Positions 1-7,284 of a stretch of DNA of 62,621 bases are shown piece after piece. Both the position numbers and the translations under genes were made by a program. Below the pieces are notes generated by a model. The model had not been told where the DNA came from. It searched no databases and worked only from the letters and a program-made list of their open reading frames with translations. The stretch covers positions 1 through 62,621 of the forward strand of contig CALJOK010000056.1 of assembly GCA_937981555.1 (NCBI GenBank). Reading direction: 5' to 3'. Numbering within the stretch: position 1 is the stretch's first letter; every line of letters starts with the position of its first letter. The DNA is from an uncultured Saprospiraceae bacterium. Lineage in GTDB: Bacteria; Bacteroidota; Bacteroidia; Chitinophagales; Saprospiraceae.

Positions 1-746
1 GAGTCATATTGTTCCAAATGCAAGTATGCTGCACCAATCATTTTTTGATAATATTGCGAAGTATCTCTCATCGACATCGCATGTGAAATTGTTGACACTA
101 CAGTTTCATAATCTTTTTTGAAATGTAAAATGTCTGATTTCGTGTACAATAATTTCAAATTATCAGGAGCTAATTTTAATCCTTTATTAATAATCTCTTC
201 TGCTGCGAGACCTTGCCTCAATTGCAAGAGCAACGAACTCAATTCATTTATCACCACCAAATCTTTTTCATTCAATTCATGCGCTTGACTAAAATATGCA
301 ATTGCTCGAATTGGATTTTTTAACCTCATACTCATAAATGCATTCTGCCGAAAATAATAACTATTGGTAGAATCAATCGTCAATAATTCTTGATAACAAT
401 CACTCGCTTTAGAGTAATTCAATTCTTTTTCATAGATCGATCCCAAGTTGCTCCATGCATTTACATTCGTCGAATCTTTTTTCAACAAAGAATTATAGCT
501 AAATTTCGCCTCGTTAAAATCGCCTAGCTTCATGTAGCAAAAAGCGAGTTTTTGCAAATACGTTTTATTGTTGGTTTCCACTCGATGACATTCATAAAAA
601 TGGTCGAGTGCTTTTTGATATTGATAATTATTTAGTGATTCTACGCCTAACGCATATTGTTCTTTAATATCAGTCGTATTCGTCATTTGTCCATTGACAA
701 AGACGCAACCACTCAAAAGTATTGCAAAAAGTAAGGTAAATTTCAT
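1..746 (-). CDS. TPR-repeat lipoprotein, 3' end cut by window edge
   Basis: The frame opens with ATG at 746 and stays open to base 1, so about 248 codons are present and the C-terminus is outside the window. The N-terminus is hydrophobic and ends in LLSGC near residue 14, a plausible lipobox, so the product is probably an exported lipoprotein. From about residue 30 the sequence is a run of TPR-like helical units of about 34 residues (ALDHFYECHR, ASDCYQELLT, AIAYFSQAHE), with the alternating small and aromatic residues of such repeats. TPR proteins are protein-binding scaffolds; nothing here names the partner. A good Bacteroidota promoter lies just upstream, giving a leader of roughly 14 bases, so this looks like the first gene of its transcript. 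Confidence 0.8.
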   Translation of the reverse strand, partial: MKFTLLFAILLSGCVFVNGQMTNTTDIKEQYALGVESLNNYQYQKALDHFYECHRVETNNKTYLQKLAFCYMKLGDFNEAKFSYNSLLKKDSTNVNAWSNLGSIYEKELNYSKASDCYQELLTIDSTNSYYFRQNAFMSMRLKNPIRAIAYFSQAHELNEKDLVVINELSSLLLQLRQGLAAEEIINKGLKLAPDNLKLLYTKSDILHFKKDYETVVSTISHAMSMRDTSQYYQKMIGAAYLHLEQYD

Positions 747-766
747 AGCAGTAAATTATCTTAATT

Positions 767-798
767 CAAAGGTAAAACGAATAAACCGGCTTTGCAAC
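767..798 (-). promoter_or_regulatory. Bacteroidota-type promoter of the TPR lipoprotein gene
   Basis: On the minus strand TACCTTTG (774 to 767) matches the -7 consensus TAnnTTTG exactly, and TTGC starting at 797 sits 23 bases upstream, the expected place for the -33 TTTG box. The predicted start is about 14 bases before the ATG at 746. Confidence 0.6.
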
Positions 799-987
799 TA
801 TTTTTGCAGCTCAATAGCTTAAAAATACGTTATACTTTTAGAAACCAACCTCGAACCCTTGTACAATAAGGATTTTGAGCAAACGTTAAATCTATATATG
901 AATAGATTCTTATTCTTTTGAATCCTTCGAAAAAACCAATCGTATAATATTTTTTATAAAAACCAGCGTTTAAACAAAACGAAAAAT

Positions 988-2301
988 TTGGCTTCAGCAA
1001 TTAAAAAGACTTCCGACTTGTCTCTTAAATATCCTTTTCTTCAAAGGAAAGGATTAGTCGTGTTTCTCTGTTGTGCATATCTATGGGCGTTGATTTATTC
1101 GAAATTTGTGATTTCGGTAGCGATGATTTGTTTGTTAGTGATGAGTGTTTTTGAACTTGATTTTGAAAAGAAACAGCCACTTCAATTGAACTCACAACTT
1201 CTATCTAATTGGCAAAATTTTATTTCTAACAAAGCCTATTTAGCCGTTACGATTTTTTTCCTTTTAGTTCTGATAACAGGAACTTACTCCTCTGACATGA
1301 ATTATTGGTTAGAACGACTTCGTATCAAGTTACCCTTCCTGCTTTTACCTTTCGCCTTCGCAAGTATGCCTCAGTTAAAGGAAAAAGAATACTTATCCAT
1401 TTTTTATTTTTACCTAATCTTACTTTTTGGAAGTTCCATATTAGTTGGATTTGACTATTGGCAAAACTATGAAGTCATCACCAACAACTTAGGTAAAGGT
1501 CAACCCATCCCTACTCCTGTCAATCACATTCGCTATAGTTTGATGATGGCGCTTTCAATCGTTGGAGGAGTCATTTTATTTTTCCAGAATTTTCATTGGA
1601 AATGGATTTGGGAAAAATGGGTGATCCTAAGTATGGCTGGTTTCCTTTTTATTTTTATTCACGTGCTGTCGGTGCGAAGTGGTATTCTCGTTTTATATGC
1701 CTCTCTCCTATTTTTGAGTTTGCGTTTTGCGTTCTTAAGGAAAAAATATATGCTCGGAATTGCTTCCGTAATTGTATTGTTATGTATTCCTGCTTTGGCT
1801 TACCAATCCATCGAAGGATTTAAGCAAAAAGTAGATTATACCATTTGGGATTGGCAACAATATTATTATGATTTGCCGCTACGAAGCTCAGATGCGAGTC
1901 GATTGATTTCCTTTAAAGTTGGTTTAGAAATTTGTCAAAAAGAAAAATGGTTAGGCGTTGGTGCAGGAGATTTGCGACAAGAAGTACATCAAATTTATGG
2001 CGAAAGATTTCCAGAAATTACGGATAAAAAAATGCCACATAATCAATTTATTTCAGTTTGTGCTGGGATGGGAATAATTGGTTTAGCGATTTTCATACTC
2101 GCTTTTTTCTTTCCACTGTTTTATAAAAAAATAAAATCGGATGCACTTTTTATCACTTTGCATCTAATCATCTTTGCTTCATTTTTTACAGAGAACACCA
2201 TTGAAAATTCAGTTGGTGTTGGGTTTTATGTTTTCTTTTTACTCTTAGGAATTCATTTTTTAAGTGCGAAAAAAAATAGCCCTCTATCAAATGGAATTTA
2301 A
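988..2301 (+). CDS. O-antigen ligase/polymerase-like membrane protein
   Basis: A 437-residue polytopic membrane protein with about ten hydrophobic segments and a long extracytoplasmic loop (about residues 280-350) that carries the features of the Wzy_C/O-antigen ligase family: a charged region with SDASRLISFKVGLE and then GVGAGD and MPHNQFI, the last resembling the conserved H-N-x-x-L/I motif. Such proteins transfer or polymerise O-antigen or other undecaprenyl-linked glycans at the periplasmic face. The start is a TTG at 988; there is no ATG before the first membrane segments, so the true start is uncertain. The 3' end overlaps the convergent hydrolase gene by 15 bases. No other glycan-assembly genes lie next to it. 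The family call rests on topology and these motifs; ligase and polymerase cannot be told apart. Confidence 0.72.
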   Translation: MASAIKKTSDLSLKYPFLQRKGLVVFLCCAYLWALIYSKFVISVAMICLLVMSVFELDFEKKQPLQLNSQLLSNWQNFISNKAYLAVTIFFLLVLITGTYSSDMNYWLERLRIKLPFLLLPFAFASMPQLKEKEYLSIFYFYLILLFGSSILVGFDYWQNYEVITNNLGKGQPIPTPVNHIRYSLMMALSIVGGVILFFQNFHWKWIWEKWVILSMAGFLFIFIHVLSVRSGILVLYASLLFLSLRFAFLRKKYMLGIASVIVLLCIPALAYQSIEGFKQKVDYTIWDWQQYYYDLPLRSSDASRLISFKVGLEICQKEKWLGVGAGDLRQEVHQIYGERFPEITDKKMPHNQFISVCAGMGIIGLAIFILAFFFPLFYKKIKSDALFITLHLIIFASFFTENTIENSVGVGFYVFFLLLGIHFLSAKKNSPLSNGI

Positions 2302-3147
2302 GATCAAGGCTTCAATCTTTTGATTATCCTCTCTTCGTTGAACATGTTTAGAATCATTCAATAACCATTCTTTTTTTAAAGATGGAAAAATGGACTTAGC
2401 TCGTTTCAACAATTTCTCTCCTGGAAATATTAGATCATCATCAGCTCCTATTATCGTTAATGGTATTGTTATTTTTTTTGCTTCACTTTCCTTAATCGTT
2501 GGAATAGGGGAAAAATCCATTTTAAAATCAAGGAAAACTTTCGAAAGAAATTTCACAGCAAATTCATCTCGTTCGGTAAATAACGCATTCAAAAATCCTT
2601 CAACGAATTTCACCTTCTTTGTCCACATATATCTTTTCATTGGAATAAAAACATTGAAAATTGCTTTCAAAGGATTCCCATTTACAATTCCTGCTGGGCA
2701 AATTAAAAATGCCTCTTTGATTCGAGATTCATTTTCTACAAGTGTTTTCCAAATAATTAATCCTCCAAATGAAAATCCCACAATCGTCACTTCCGTCAAA
2801 TTCATTTTCTCCATCACCTCATTCATCCATTTTCCATAAGAATTATCTTTCATACTCGGTCGCGTTTCTGCACTTCGATTTGGTTGAGCAATTACATCTA
2901 CTGCAAATACTTGATATTTCTGAGTAAGTTTTGGAAAAATTTCTAATCCAATCGGAGCACATCCATTTGATCCATGTACCAAAACCAAAGGTGGATTTTT
3001 AACATCTCCAGTCACCACGATATTAGTCTCACCAAACTGAGTCATCACCTCTTTATAATGATAATCTATATTTAATTCGTCCAATTTTTCTTGATAGATT
3101 TCAAGAATTGCTTTTTTATGAATAGGTGATTTATATAATGATTCCAT
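2287..3147 (-). CDS. alpha/beta-fold hydrolase
   Basis: A 286-residue protein without signal peptide. It shows the alpha/beta hydrolase layout: HGSNGC near residue 59 for the oxyanion region, the nucleophile elbow GFSFGG (serine near residue 124), an acidic residue in IGADDDLIFP near 235, and a C-terminal histidine in DSKHV near 267. The N-terminus (YHYKEVMTQFGETNIVVTG) is typical of small cytoplasmic esterases or C-C hydrolases; substrate unknown. The gene is divergent from a TetR regulator 58 bases away, and two operator-like repeats cover its -33 and -7 boxes, so it is very likely repressed by that regulator. It overlaps the ligase-like gene by 15 bases at its 3' end. Confidence 0.85.
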   Translation of the reverse strand: MESLYKSPIHKKAILEIYQEKLDELNIDYHYKEVMTQFGETNIVVTGDVKNPPLVLVHGSNGCAPIGLEIFPKLTQKYQVFAVDVIAQPNRSAETRPSMKDNSYGKWMNEVMEKMNLTEVTIVGFSFGGLIIWKTLVENESRIKEAFLICPAGIVNGNPLKAIFNVFIPMKRYMWTKKVKFVEGFLNALFTERDEFAVKFLSKVFLDFKMDFSPIPTIKESEAKKITIPLTIIGADDDLIFPGEKLLKRAKSIFPSLKKEWLLNDSKHVQRREDNQKIEALILNSI

Positions 3148-3161
3148 ATTATTTTATAGTT

Positions 3162-3206
3162 TTAGGACAAATTTACTAAAAAATAAAATTAGGACAAGTT
3201 TACTAA
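3162..3206. promoter_or_regulatory. Twin operator-like repeats over the hydrolase promoter
   Basis: Two 18-base copies, TTAGGACAAATTTACTAA (3162-3179) and TTAGGACAAGTTTACTAA (3189-3206), differ by one base and start 27 bases apart. Each is a partial palindrome with TTAG...CTAA ends. On the minus strand the first copy contains TAAATTTG (3175 to 3168), an exact -7 box, and the second contains CTTG (3198 to 3195) at the -33 position. The second copy overlaps the ATG of the TetR gene. A regulator bound here would block the hydrolase promoter and probably its own gene. Confidence 0.65.
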
Positions 3207-3832
3207 TGAAAAACACCAAAGAAAAAATTCAAGATACTGCTCAACTCCTCTTTAATCAACATGGATATTTTAATGTAACGATTAGAATGATTGCACAAGA
3301 ACTCAATATGAGCTCGGGCAATTTGAATTATCATTTTAAAACACGAAAAGAACTACTTAAGAAATTATACTTTGATATGGTTGCGGTATTTGACGAAAGA
3401 GTTGATAACATTCATGAGCAAAAACTGTCGCTTCAGTTTGTCTCCGACAGCATGGAAACAAGCATGGAAAGAATGGTGGCCTATAAATTTTTCTGGACTG
3501 ATTTGGATGGATTACTACGGGAAGATGAAGAGATAAAAATGCATTTTCACAAGGCATATCAAAGAAGGTTAGCTGGATCTAAATTTCTTTTTCAAACATT
3601 AATTACTGAGAAAAAAATGAGACTTCCTCTCTTTGAAAAAGAATATGATTTTTTAGCAAAAAGGATGATTAATTTTAGTGATGCTTGGCTTAATACCCTA
3701 GCGCTCTATCATAAAAAAAACATAACTAAAAGTGTCAGTAACCAAAGAGATATTTTATTTGGGATGCTTTTTCCCTACCTCACTAAGAAGGGGCAAAGAG
3801 AATTTCAAAAAGTTGCTGCGCATTTGTTTTAG
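3206..3832 (+). CDS. TetR/AcrR family transcriptional regulator
   Basis: A 208-residue protein. The N-terminal 50 residues are a TetR helix-turn-helix domain: KEKIQDTAQLLFNQHGYFNVTIRMIAQELNMSSGNLNYHFKTRKEL, with the typical NxxxGNLNYHFKxKxEL recognition helix. The rest is an alpha-helical ligand-binding domain with FWTDLDGLLREDEEI, a pattern seen in a TetR subgroup of Bacteroidota. No ligand can be inferred. The ATG at 3206 lies inside the second of two operator-like repeats, so autoregulation is likely. It is transcribed away from the alpha/beta hydrolase gene, its most probable target. Confidence 0.9.
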   Translation: MKNTKEKIQDTAQLLFNQHGYFNVTIRMIAQELNMSSGNLNYHFKTRKELLKKLYFDMVAVFDERVDNIHEQKLSLQFVSDSMETSMERMVAYKFFWTDLDGLLREDEEIKMHFHKAYQRRLAGSKFLFQTLITEKKMRLPLFEKEYDFLAKRMINFSDAWLNTLALYHKKNITKSVSNQRDILFGMLFPYLTKKGQREFQKVAAHLF

Positions 3833-3850
3833 AAATGTGAGGTAAAAAAA

Positions 3851-3881
3851 TTAACCGTTCACCGTTAATCATTCACCATTA
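3851..3881. repeat. Short dispersed repeat overlapping the epimerase stop codon
   Basis: The stretch is built from the units AACCGTTCACCGTTAATC and ATTCACCATTA, a tandem-like pattern of GTGAA/TTCAC and GTTAA that I recall as a common dispersed intergenic motif in Bacteroidota. On the minus strand it encodes the last three residues (VND) and the TAA stop of the epimerase gene. Confidence 0.45.
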
Positions 3882-4887
3882 AAATCACTCCTGTTCCATT
3901 TCTCTTTGGAAAAACAACTTCTCCATTTCCTAAAATTCTTACACCTTCCGCAATATCTTTTTTTATCAAAAGAATGCTATCCATATCCACATAATCAAGC
4001 AACGGAAGTAATTGTGCCACCGCTGAAATTCCAATAGAAGATTCCATCATACAACCTGCCATCACTTGTAAGCCTAGCCGTCGAGCTTCCTCAATCATTC
4101 TTCTTGCTGGCGTTAATCCACCGCACTTCATCAACTTAATATTGATGCCATGAAATCGTCCGACACATTTTGCCACATCACTTTCTCCTACACAACTTTC
4201 GTCCGCAAAAATCGGTAAAGCACTTTTCTCAAAAACCATTTCCATTTCATCAAACTCTCCTCCTGCCAGAGGTTGTTCGATAAATTCTACTCCTAACTTT
4301 TTGAGTTCGATAGATTTTTCAATCGTCTCTTCAGCAGTCCATCCGCAGTTCGCATCTATTCTAAAAGGCACATCAGTTGTTGCTCGCAAAGCACGCATTA
4401 TTTCTAGATCTTCGGGAACACCCAACTTAATTTTATAAACTGACCAAGGTTTCGCTTGCATCTTTTCTACCATTTTTTCAGGCGAGTCAAGGCCTATGGT
4501 ATAATCTGTGATTGGTAGATTTTCTAATTTCAAATTCCATAATTCGTAAAGTGGCTTCCCCATTTTCTTGCCAAACAAATCATGAGCCGCCACATCCAAA
4601 GCACATTGTGCAAAAGAATGATCTTTCAAATATGGGTTCATCTCTTCCCAAAATTGTTCAGGCGTATCAAATTCGTAGCCTTCAATAATTGGTTTTAATT
4701 TTTCCAAAACCTCCCAGAGTTCTTCTATTTTTACTTTGTAAAAAGAATGATCGGACGCTTCCCCAAAACCGTTAAAACCATCCTGCTGCAATTCAACAAC
4801 TAGCAATTCGCGAACATTATAAGTCACCCTAGATAATTTAAAAGGAGTTTTGGTTTCGAGTTGAAACCGATGGAGATGTAATTTCAT
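3865..4887 (-). CDS. L-Ala-D/L-Glu (dipeptide) epimerase, enolase superfamily
   Basis: A 340-residue protein of the muconate-lactonising subgroup of the enolase superfamily. Visible catalytic pieces are the KxK pair in VYKIKLG (about residue 151), three metal ligands in RIDANCGWT, FIEQPL and ADESC, and the general base lysine in INIKLMKCGG near 252. The layout and length fit dipeptide epimerases, which interconvert L-Ala-D-Glu and L-Ala-L-Glu during murein peptide recycling. The ATG overlaps the TGA of menE by four bases, so it is translationally coupled to menaquinone genes. It is not the OSB synthase, which is the separate gene at 6123-7190. The C-terminal VND-stop is formed by a dispersed repeat. 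Substrate specificity is inferred. Confidence 0.75.
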   Translation of the reverse strand: MKLHLHRFQLETKTPFKLSRVTYNVRELLVVELQQDGFNGFGEASDHSFYKVKIEELWEVLEKLKPIIEGYEFDTPEQFWEEMNPYLKDHSFAQCALDVAAHDLFGKKMGKPLYELWNLKLENLPITDYTIGLDSPEKMVEKMQAKPWSVYKIKLGVPEDLEIMRALRATTDVPFRIDANCGWTAEETIEKSIELKKLGVEFIEQPLAGGEFDEMEMVFEKSALPIFADESCVGESDVAKCVGRFHGINIKLMKCGGLTPARRMIEEARRLGLQVMAGCMMESSIGISAVAQLLPLLDYVDMDSILLIKKDIAEGVRILGNGEVVFPKRNGTGVILMVND

Positions 4888-5948
4888 ATAAGTTTTGTTG
4901 TGTCTGTTCTTTTTACTTTTCCAGAATCAGTTTCTAGAAATTTCTCAATAAAAAAGATTGCTTTAGGAATCGAAAATTTAGTCAAATTGTTTTTCATAAA
5001 ACTACTTAATTCCTCGTTTTCTTTTTTAGAAAAAATAGCTCCTTCGATGATTAGAATAATTCGCTCGCCTAAAATCTCGTCAGGCTGACTACTGATAAAA
5101 AAACGACGCTCTAAATGCTTCCCTAACAATTCTTCTACATTTTCTGGAATCACTTTTATTCCACCTGTGTTAATGATGTTATCGAAACGTCCGAGCCATT
5201 TGAATTTTGTTGGGGAAATGATTTCGACTAGGTCATTGGTGATTACTGTTTCTTCTGCGACGTCAGGGGCATTGACAATTAGACATTCACGTGTATCTCT
5301 TGTTATGTCAACATTTTCAAGGGTTTCATAGAGGTCGGTAGCTCCTTTTCCATTTAACCTTTTAACAGCAACATGAGTAATTGTTTCTGTCATTCCGTAG
5401 GTGGCGTAGAAATTATTTTTTTCGCTTTGCAAAAGATTTAATAATGTTTTACTGACGACTCCACCGCCAATGATTGTCTTTTTTATTTTCCGAAATTGTT
5501 GGAGATCTTTTTTATTTTGAAAGGAATTTAAGGCTTGTAAAGGAACCATTGCAGCAAAGTCTATTTCATCAAAGTCAGTATCTCGCAATGGATTCCCCGA
5601 TGGTTCTACGAGTACTAAATCTAATCCTAAAACGAACGCTCGGACGATCATCATTTTGCCAGCGATATAATTAGGGGAAAGACATAACAATGCTTTTTCA
5701 TTTTTTTCTAGATTAAAATATTGCCCTGTTTTAAGTGCAGAGGCGATCATTTTATTTTTTTGTAAGAGTATTGTTTTAGGAGTTCCGGTGGTGCCTGAAG
5801 TTTGGGCTTGGATGGTCGATTTTTCATCCAACCATTCTTGGATAAATTTGTATATATCATTTTTCCATTGCAAAGATGAAGTCATTCCTTGCAATTGATC
5901 TGCCTCTAATCCTTTCCCATCTAAAATGATATTTTGATACATTTTCAT
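4884..5948 (-). CDS. menE: o-succinylbenzoate-CoA ligase (MenE)
   Basis: An adenylate-forming enzyme that activates o-succinylbenzoate with ATP and CoA in menaquinone synthesis. Visible motifs: the phosphate-binding loop QTSGTTGTPK (about residue 50 from the chosen start), YGMTET (A5), and GRFDNIINTGGIKVIPENVEE (A8), then a C-terminal lid with the catalytic lysine region SGKVKRTD. The protein is about 354 residues, short for the superfamily but usual for Bacteroidota MenE. The open frame extends upstream to a TTG at 5993, but the extra 15 residues are encoded by one arm of a perfect 28-base inverted repeat, so the ATG at 5948 (or 5942) is taken as the start. Downstream the epimerase overlaps it by four bases. 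Confidence 0.92.
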   Translation of the reverse strand: MKMYQNIILDGKGLEADQLQGMTSSLQWKNDIYKFIQEWLDEKSTIQAQTSGTTGTPKTILLQKNKMIASALKTGQYFNLEKNEKALLCLSPNYIAGKMMIVRAFVLGLDLVLVEPSGNPLRDTDFDEIDFAAMVPLQALNSFQNKKDLQQFRKIKKTIIGGGVVSKTLLNLLQSEKNNFYATYGMTETITHVAVKRLNGKGATDLYETLENVDITRDTRECLIVNAPDVAEETVITNDLVEIISPTKFKWLGRFDNIINTGGIKVIPENVEELLGKHLERRFFISSQPDEILGERIILIIEGAIFSKKENEELSSFMKNNLTKFSIPKAIFFIEKFLETDSGKVKRTDTTKLI

Positions 5949-5950
5949 AC

Positions 5951-6126
5951 GTAGGGGCAATCCCTTGTGGTTGCCCAAATTATGGGTACCCAACTGCTGA
6001 TTGCTTGGTGATTTATTTTGTTAAATATTTTTTATCGTTTACGTTTGTAATTGGGATTTCGTTGTGTTGAAATTTTATTGTATTGGGACCCCGTTGTGTT
6101 GGGCAACCACAAGGGATTGCCCCTAC
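5951..6126. repeat. Perfect 28-bp inverted repeat pair between menC and menE
   Basis: The arms at 5951-5978 and 6099-6126 are exact reverse complements (28 of 28) beginning GTAGGGGCAATCCC and ending GTTGCCCAA, with 120 bases between them. The unit has the look of the widespread GTAGGGGC...TTGTGG...GCCC dispersed repeat. The right arm contains the TAG stop of menC (6123-6125); the left arm abuts the menE ATG. The centre is AT-rich with repeated GTTGTGTTG and has no gene. It may be a small non-autonomous element. Confidence 0.75.
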
Positions 6127-7190
6127 ATGTTTAATAATTTTAAATCCCATTTTTCTTTTGGGTCAAAATGTAATGCTCCTTCATTTACAAAAAGTGGCGA
6201 AGGAAAATTATTCGTGTACAACCCACCTGTTCCCAACCCCTGATGCATATCATTCTCCAAGGAAAAAGTCCATTGTGCAATCGCATTCAATCCTACATTA
6301 CTTTCGAGGGCGGAAGTGATCCACCAAGGAATATCATATCTAGCCGCCGCATCAATCCATTCTTGCGCACCTCGAAATCCGCCTACAAAACTTGGTTTTA
6401 AAATGATATACTGAGGTTGAATAAACGTAATTAACTCTTCTTTTTCTTCCTTTCTAAAAACCCCGATTAACTCTTCATCCAAGGCAATTGGCAACGGTGT
6501 TTTACAACAGAGGTCTTCCATCTCTTCAATTTGACCTTGCTTGATTGGCTGTTCGATCGAATGAATATCTAATTTTGCGAGCGTGTGTAACTTTTGCAAA
6601 GCATCTTCGCCAGCTTGAAATGCACCGTTGGCATCTACTCGGATTTCGATTTCATTTTTGGAAAAACGTTTGCGGATATTTCTTAACAACGCAATTTCAG
6701 TATCAAAATCAATGGCTCCGATTTTCATTTTTACGCAGTCAAAACCTTGGATTATTTTAGCTTCAATTTGTTGCCGCATAAAATCTTCTTCGCCCATCCA
6801 CACTAAACCATTGATTGGAATTGATTTTTTACCTTCTGTAAAATCGGAGGGAAAAAGTTGAAATTTATCTTCTGCGTGATAACTTTTCCAAGCCATTTCT
6901 AAACCAAATTGGATCGATGGAAATTCCAATAAACCTTCGTCCAACCAATAATTCATATTGGAAATATTATCACAAACCTCTTTTAGTTTATCTTCATAAT
7001 CAGGTCGATCATCTGCGCTGAGTCCTTTGAGTAATCCACACTCACCAATTCCCCATTGCCACGTTTTTTCATTTTTGATGACAATAAACCAACTTTCCTT
7101 GATGCGTAAAATGCCTCGAGAAGTTCCGCTTGCTTGCTTAAATTCAAGGGTGTGTTTTTGGAAAGTGGCTTGGAGAAATGAGGTGTTCAT
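6123..7190 (-). CDS. menC: o-succinylbenzoate synthase (MenC)
   Basis: A 355-residue enolase-superfamily enzyme that dehydrates SHCHC to o-succinylbenzoate. Visible active-site pieces: CVKMKIG (KxK, about residue 160), metal ligands in RVDANGAF, IEQPI and ALDEEL, and the lysine in YIILKPSFVGG near 268. ITSALESNVGLNAIAQW and GLGTGGLYTNNF are typical of Bacteroidota OSB synthases. ATG at 7190. It lies between menD and menE on the same strand. Its TAG stop is located inside the right arm of a 28-base repeat, so the last residues (probably LLNM) may be altered from the ancestral end. Confidence 0.92.
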   Translation of the reverse strand: MNTSFLQATFQKHTLEFKQASGTSRGILRIKESWFIVIKNEKTWQWGIGECGLLKGLSADDRPDYEDKLKEVCDNISNMNYWLDEGLLEFPSIQFGLEMAWKSYHAEDKFQLFPSDFTEGKKSIPINGLVWMGEEDFMRQQIEAKIIQGFDCVKMKIGAIDFDTEIALLRNIRKRFSKNEIEIRVDANGAFQAGEDALQKLHTLAKLDIHSIEQPIKQGQIEEMEDLCCKTPLPIALDEELIGVFRKEEKEELITFIQPQYIILKPSFVGGFRGAQEWIDAAARYDIPWWITSALESNVGLNAIAQWTFSLENDMHQGLGTGGLYTNNFPSPLFVNEGALHFDPKEKWDLKLLNM

Positions 7191-7213
7191 TTTATTATTA
7201 TTATTTTGGTGAG

Positions 7214-7284
7214 TAGCATGTAGTGGTCTGCTTTAGCTGACCTTGAAAATTTAGAATTGTGAGGTCTTAGACCACCACGTGCTA
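7214..7284. repeat. Palindromic dispersed repeat, copy A (menD/menC gap)
   Basis: Left arm 7214-7244 carries GTGGTCTGCTTTAGCTGACC; right arm 7261-7284 is its reverse complement with about six bases deleted (AGGTCTTAGACCACCACGTG). Same family as copies at 8972-9062, 52101-52181 and 52900-53037. The TAG stop of menD (7282-7284) is the outer end of the right arm. Confidence 0.75.

Noticed and set aside
5949-5993. N-terminal extension of MenE from a TTG at 5993
   Set aside because: The 15 codons lie in one arm of a perfect 28-base inverted repeat and do not resemble the start of MenE.
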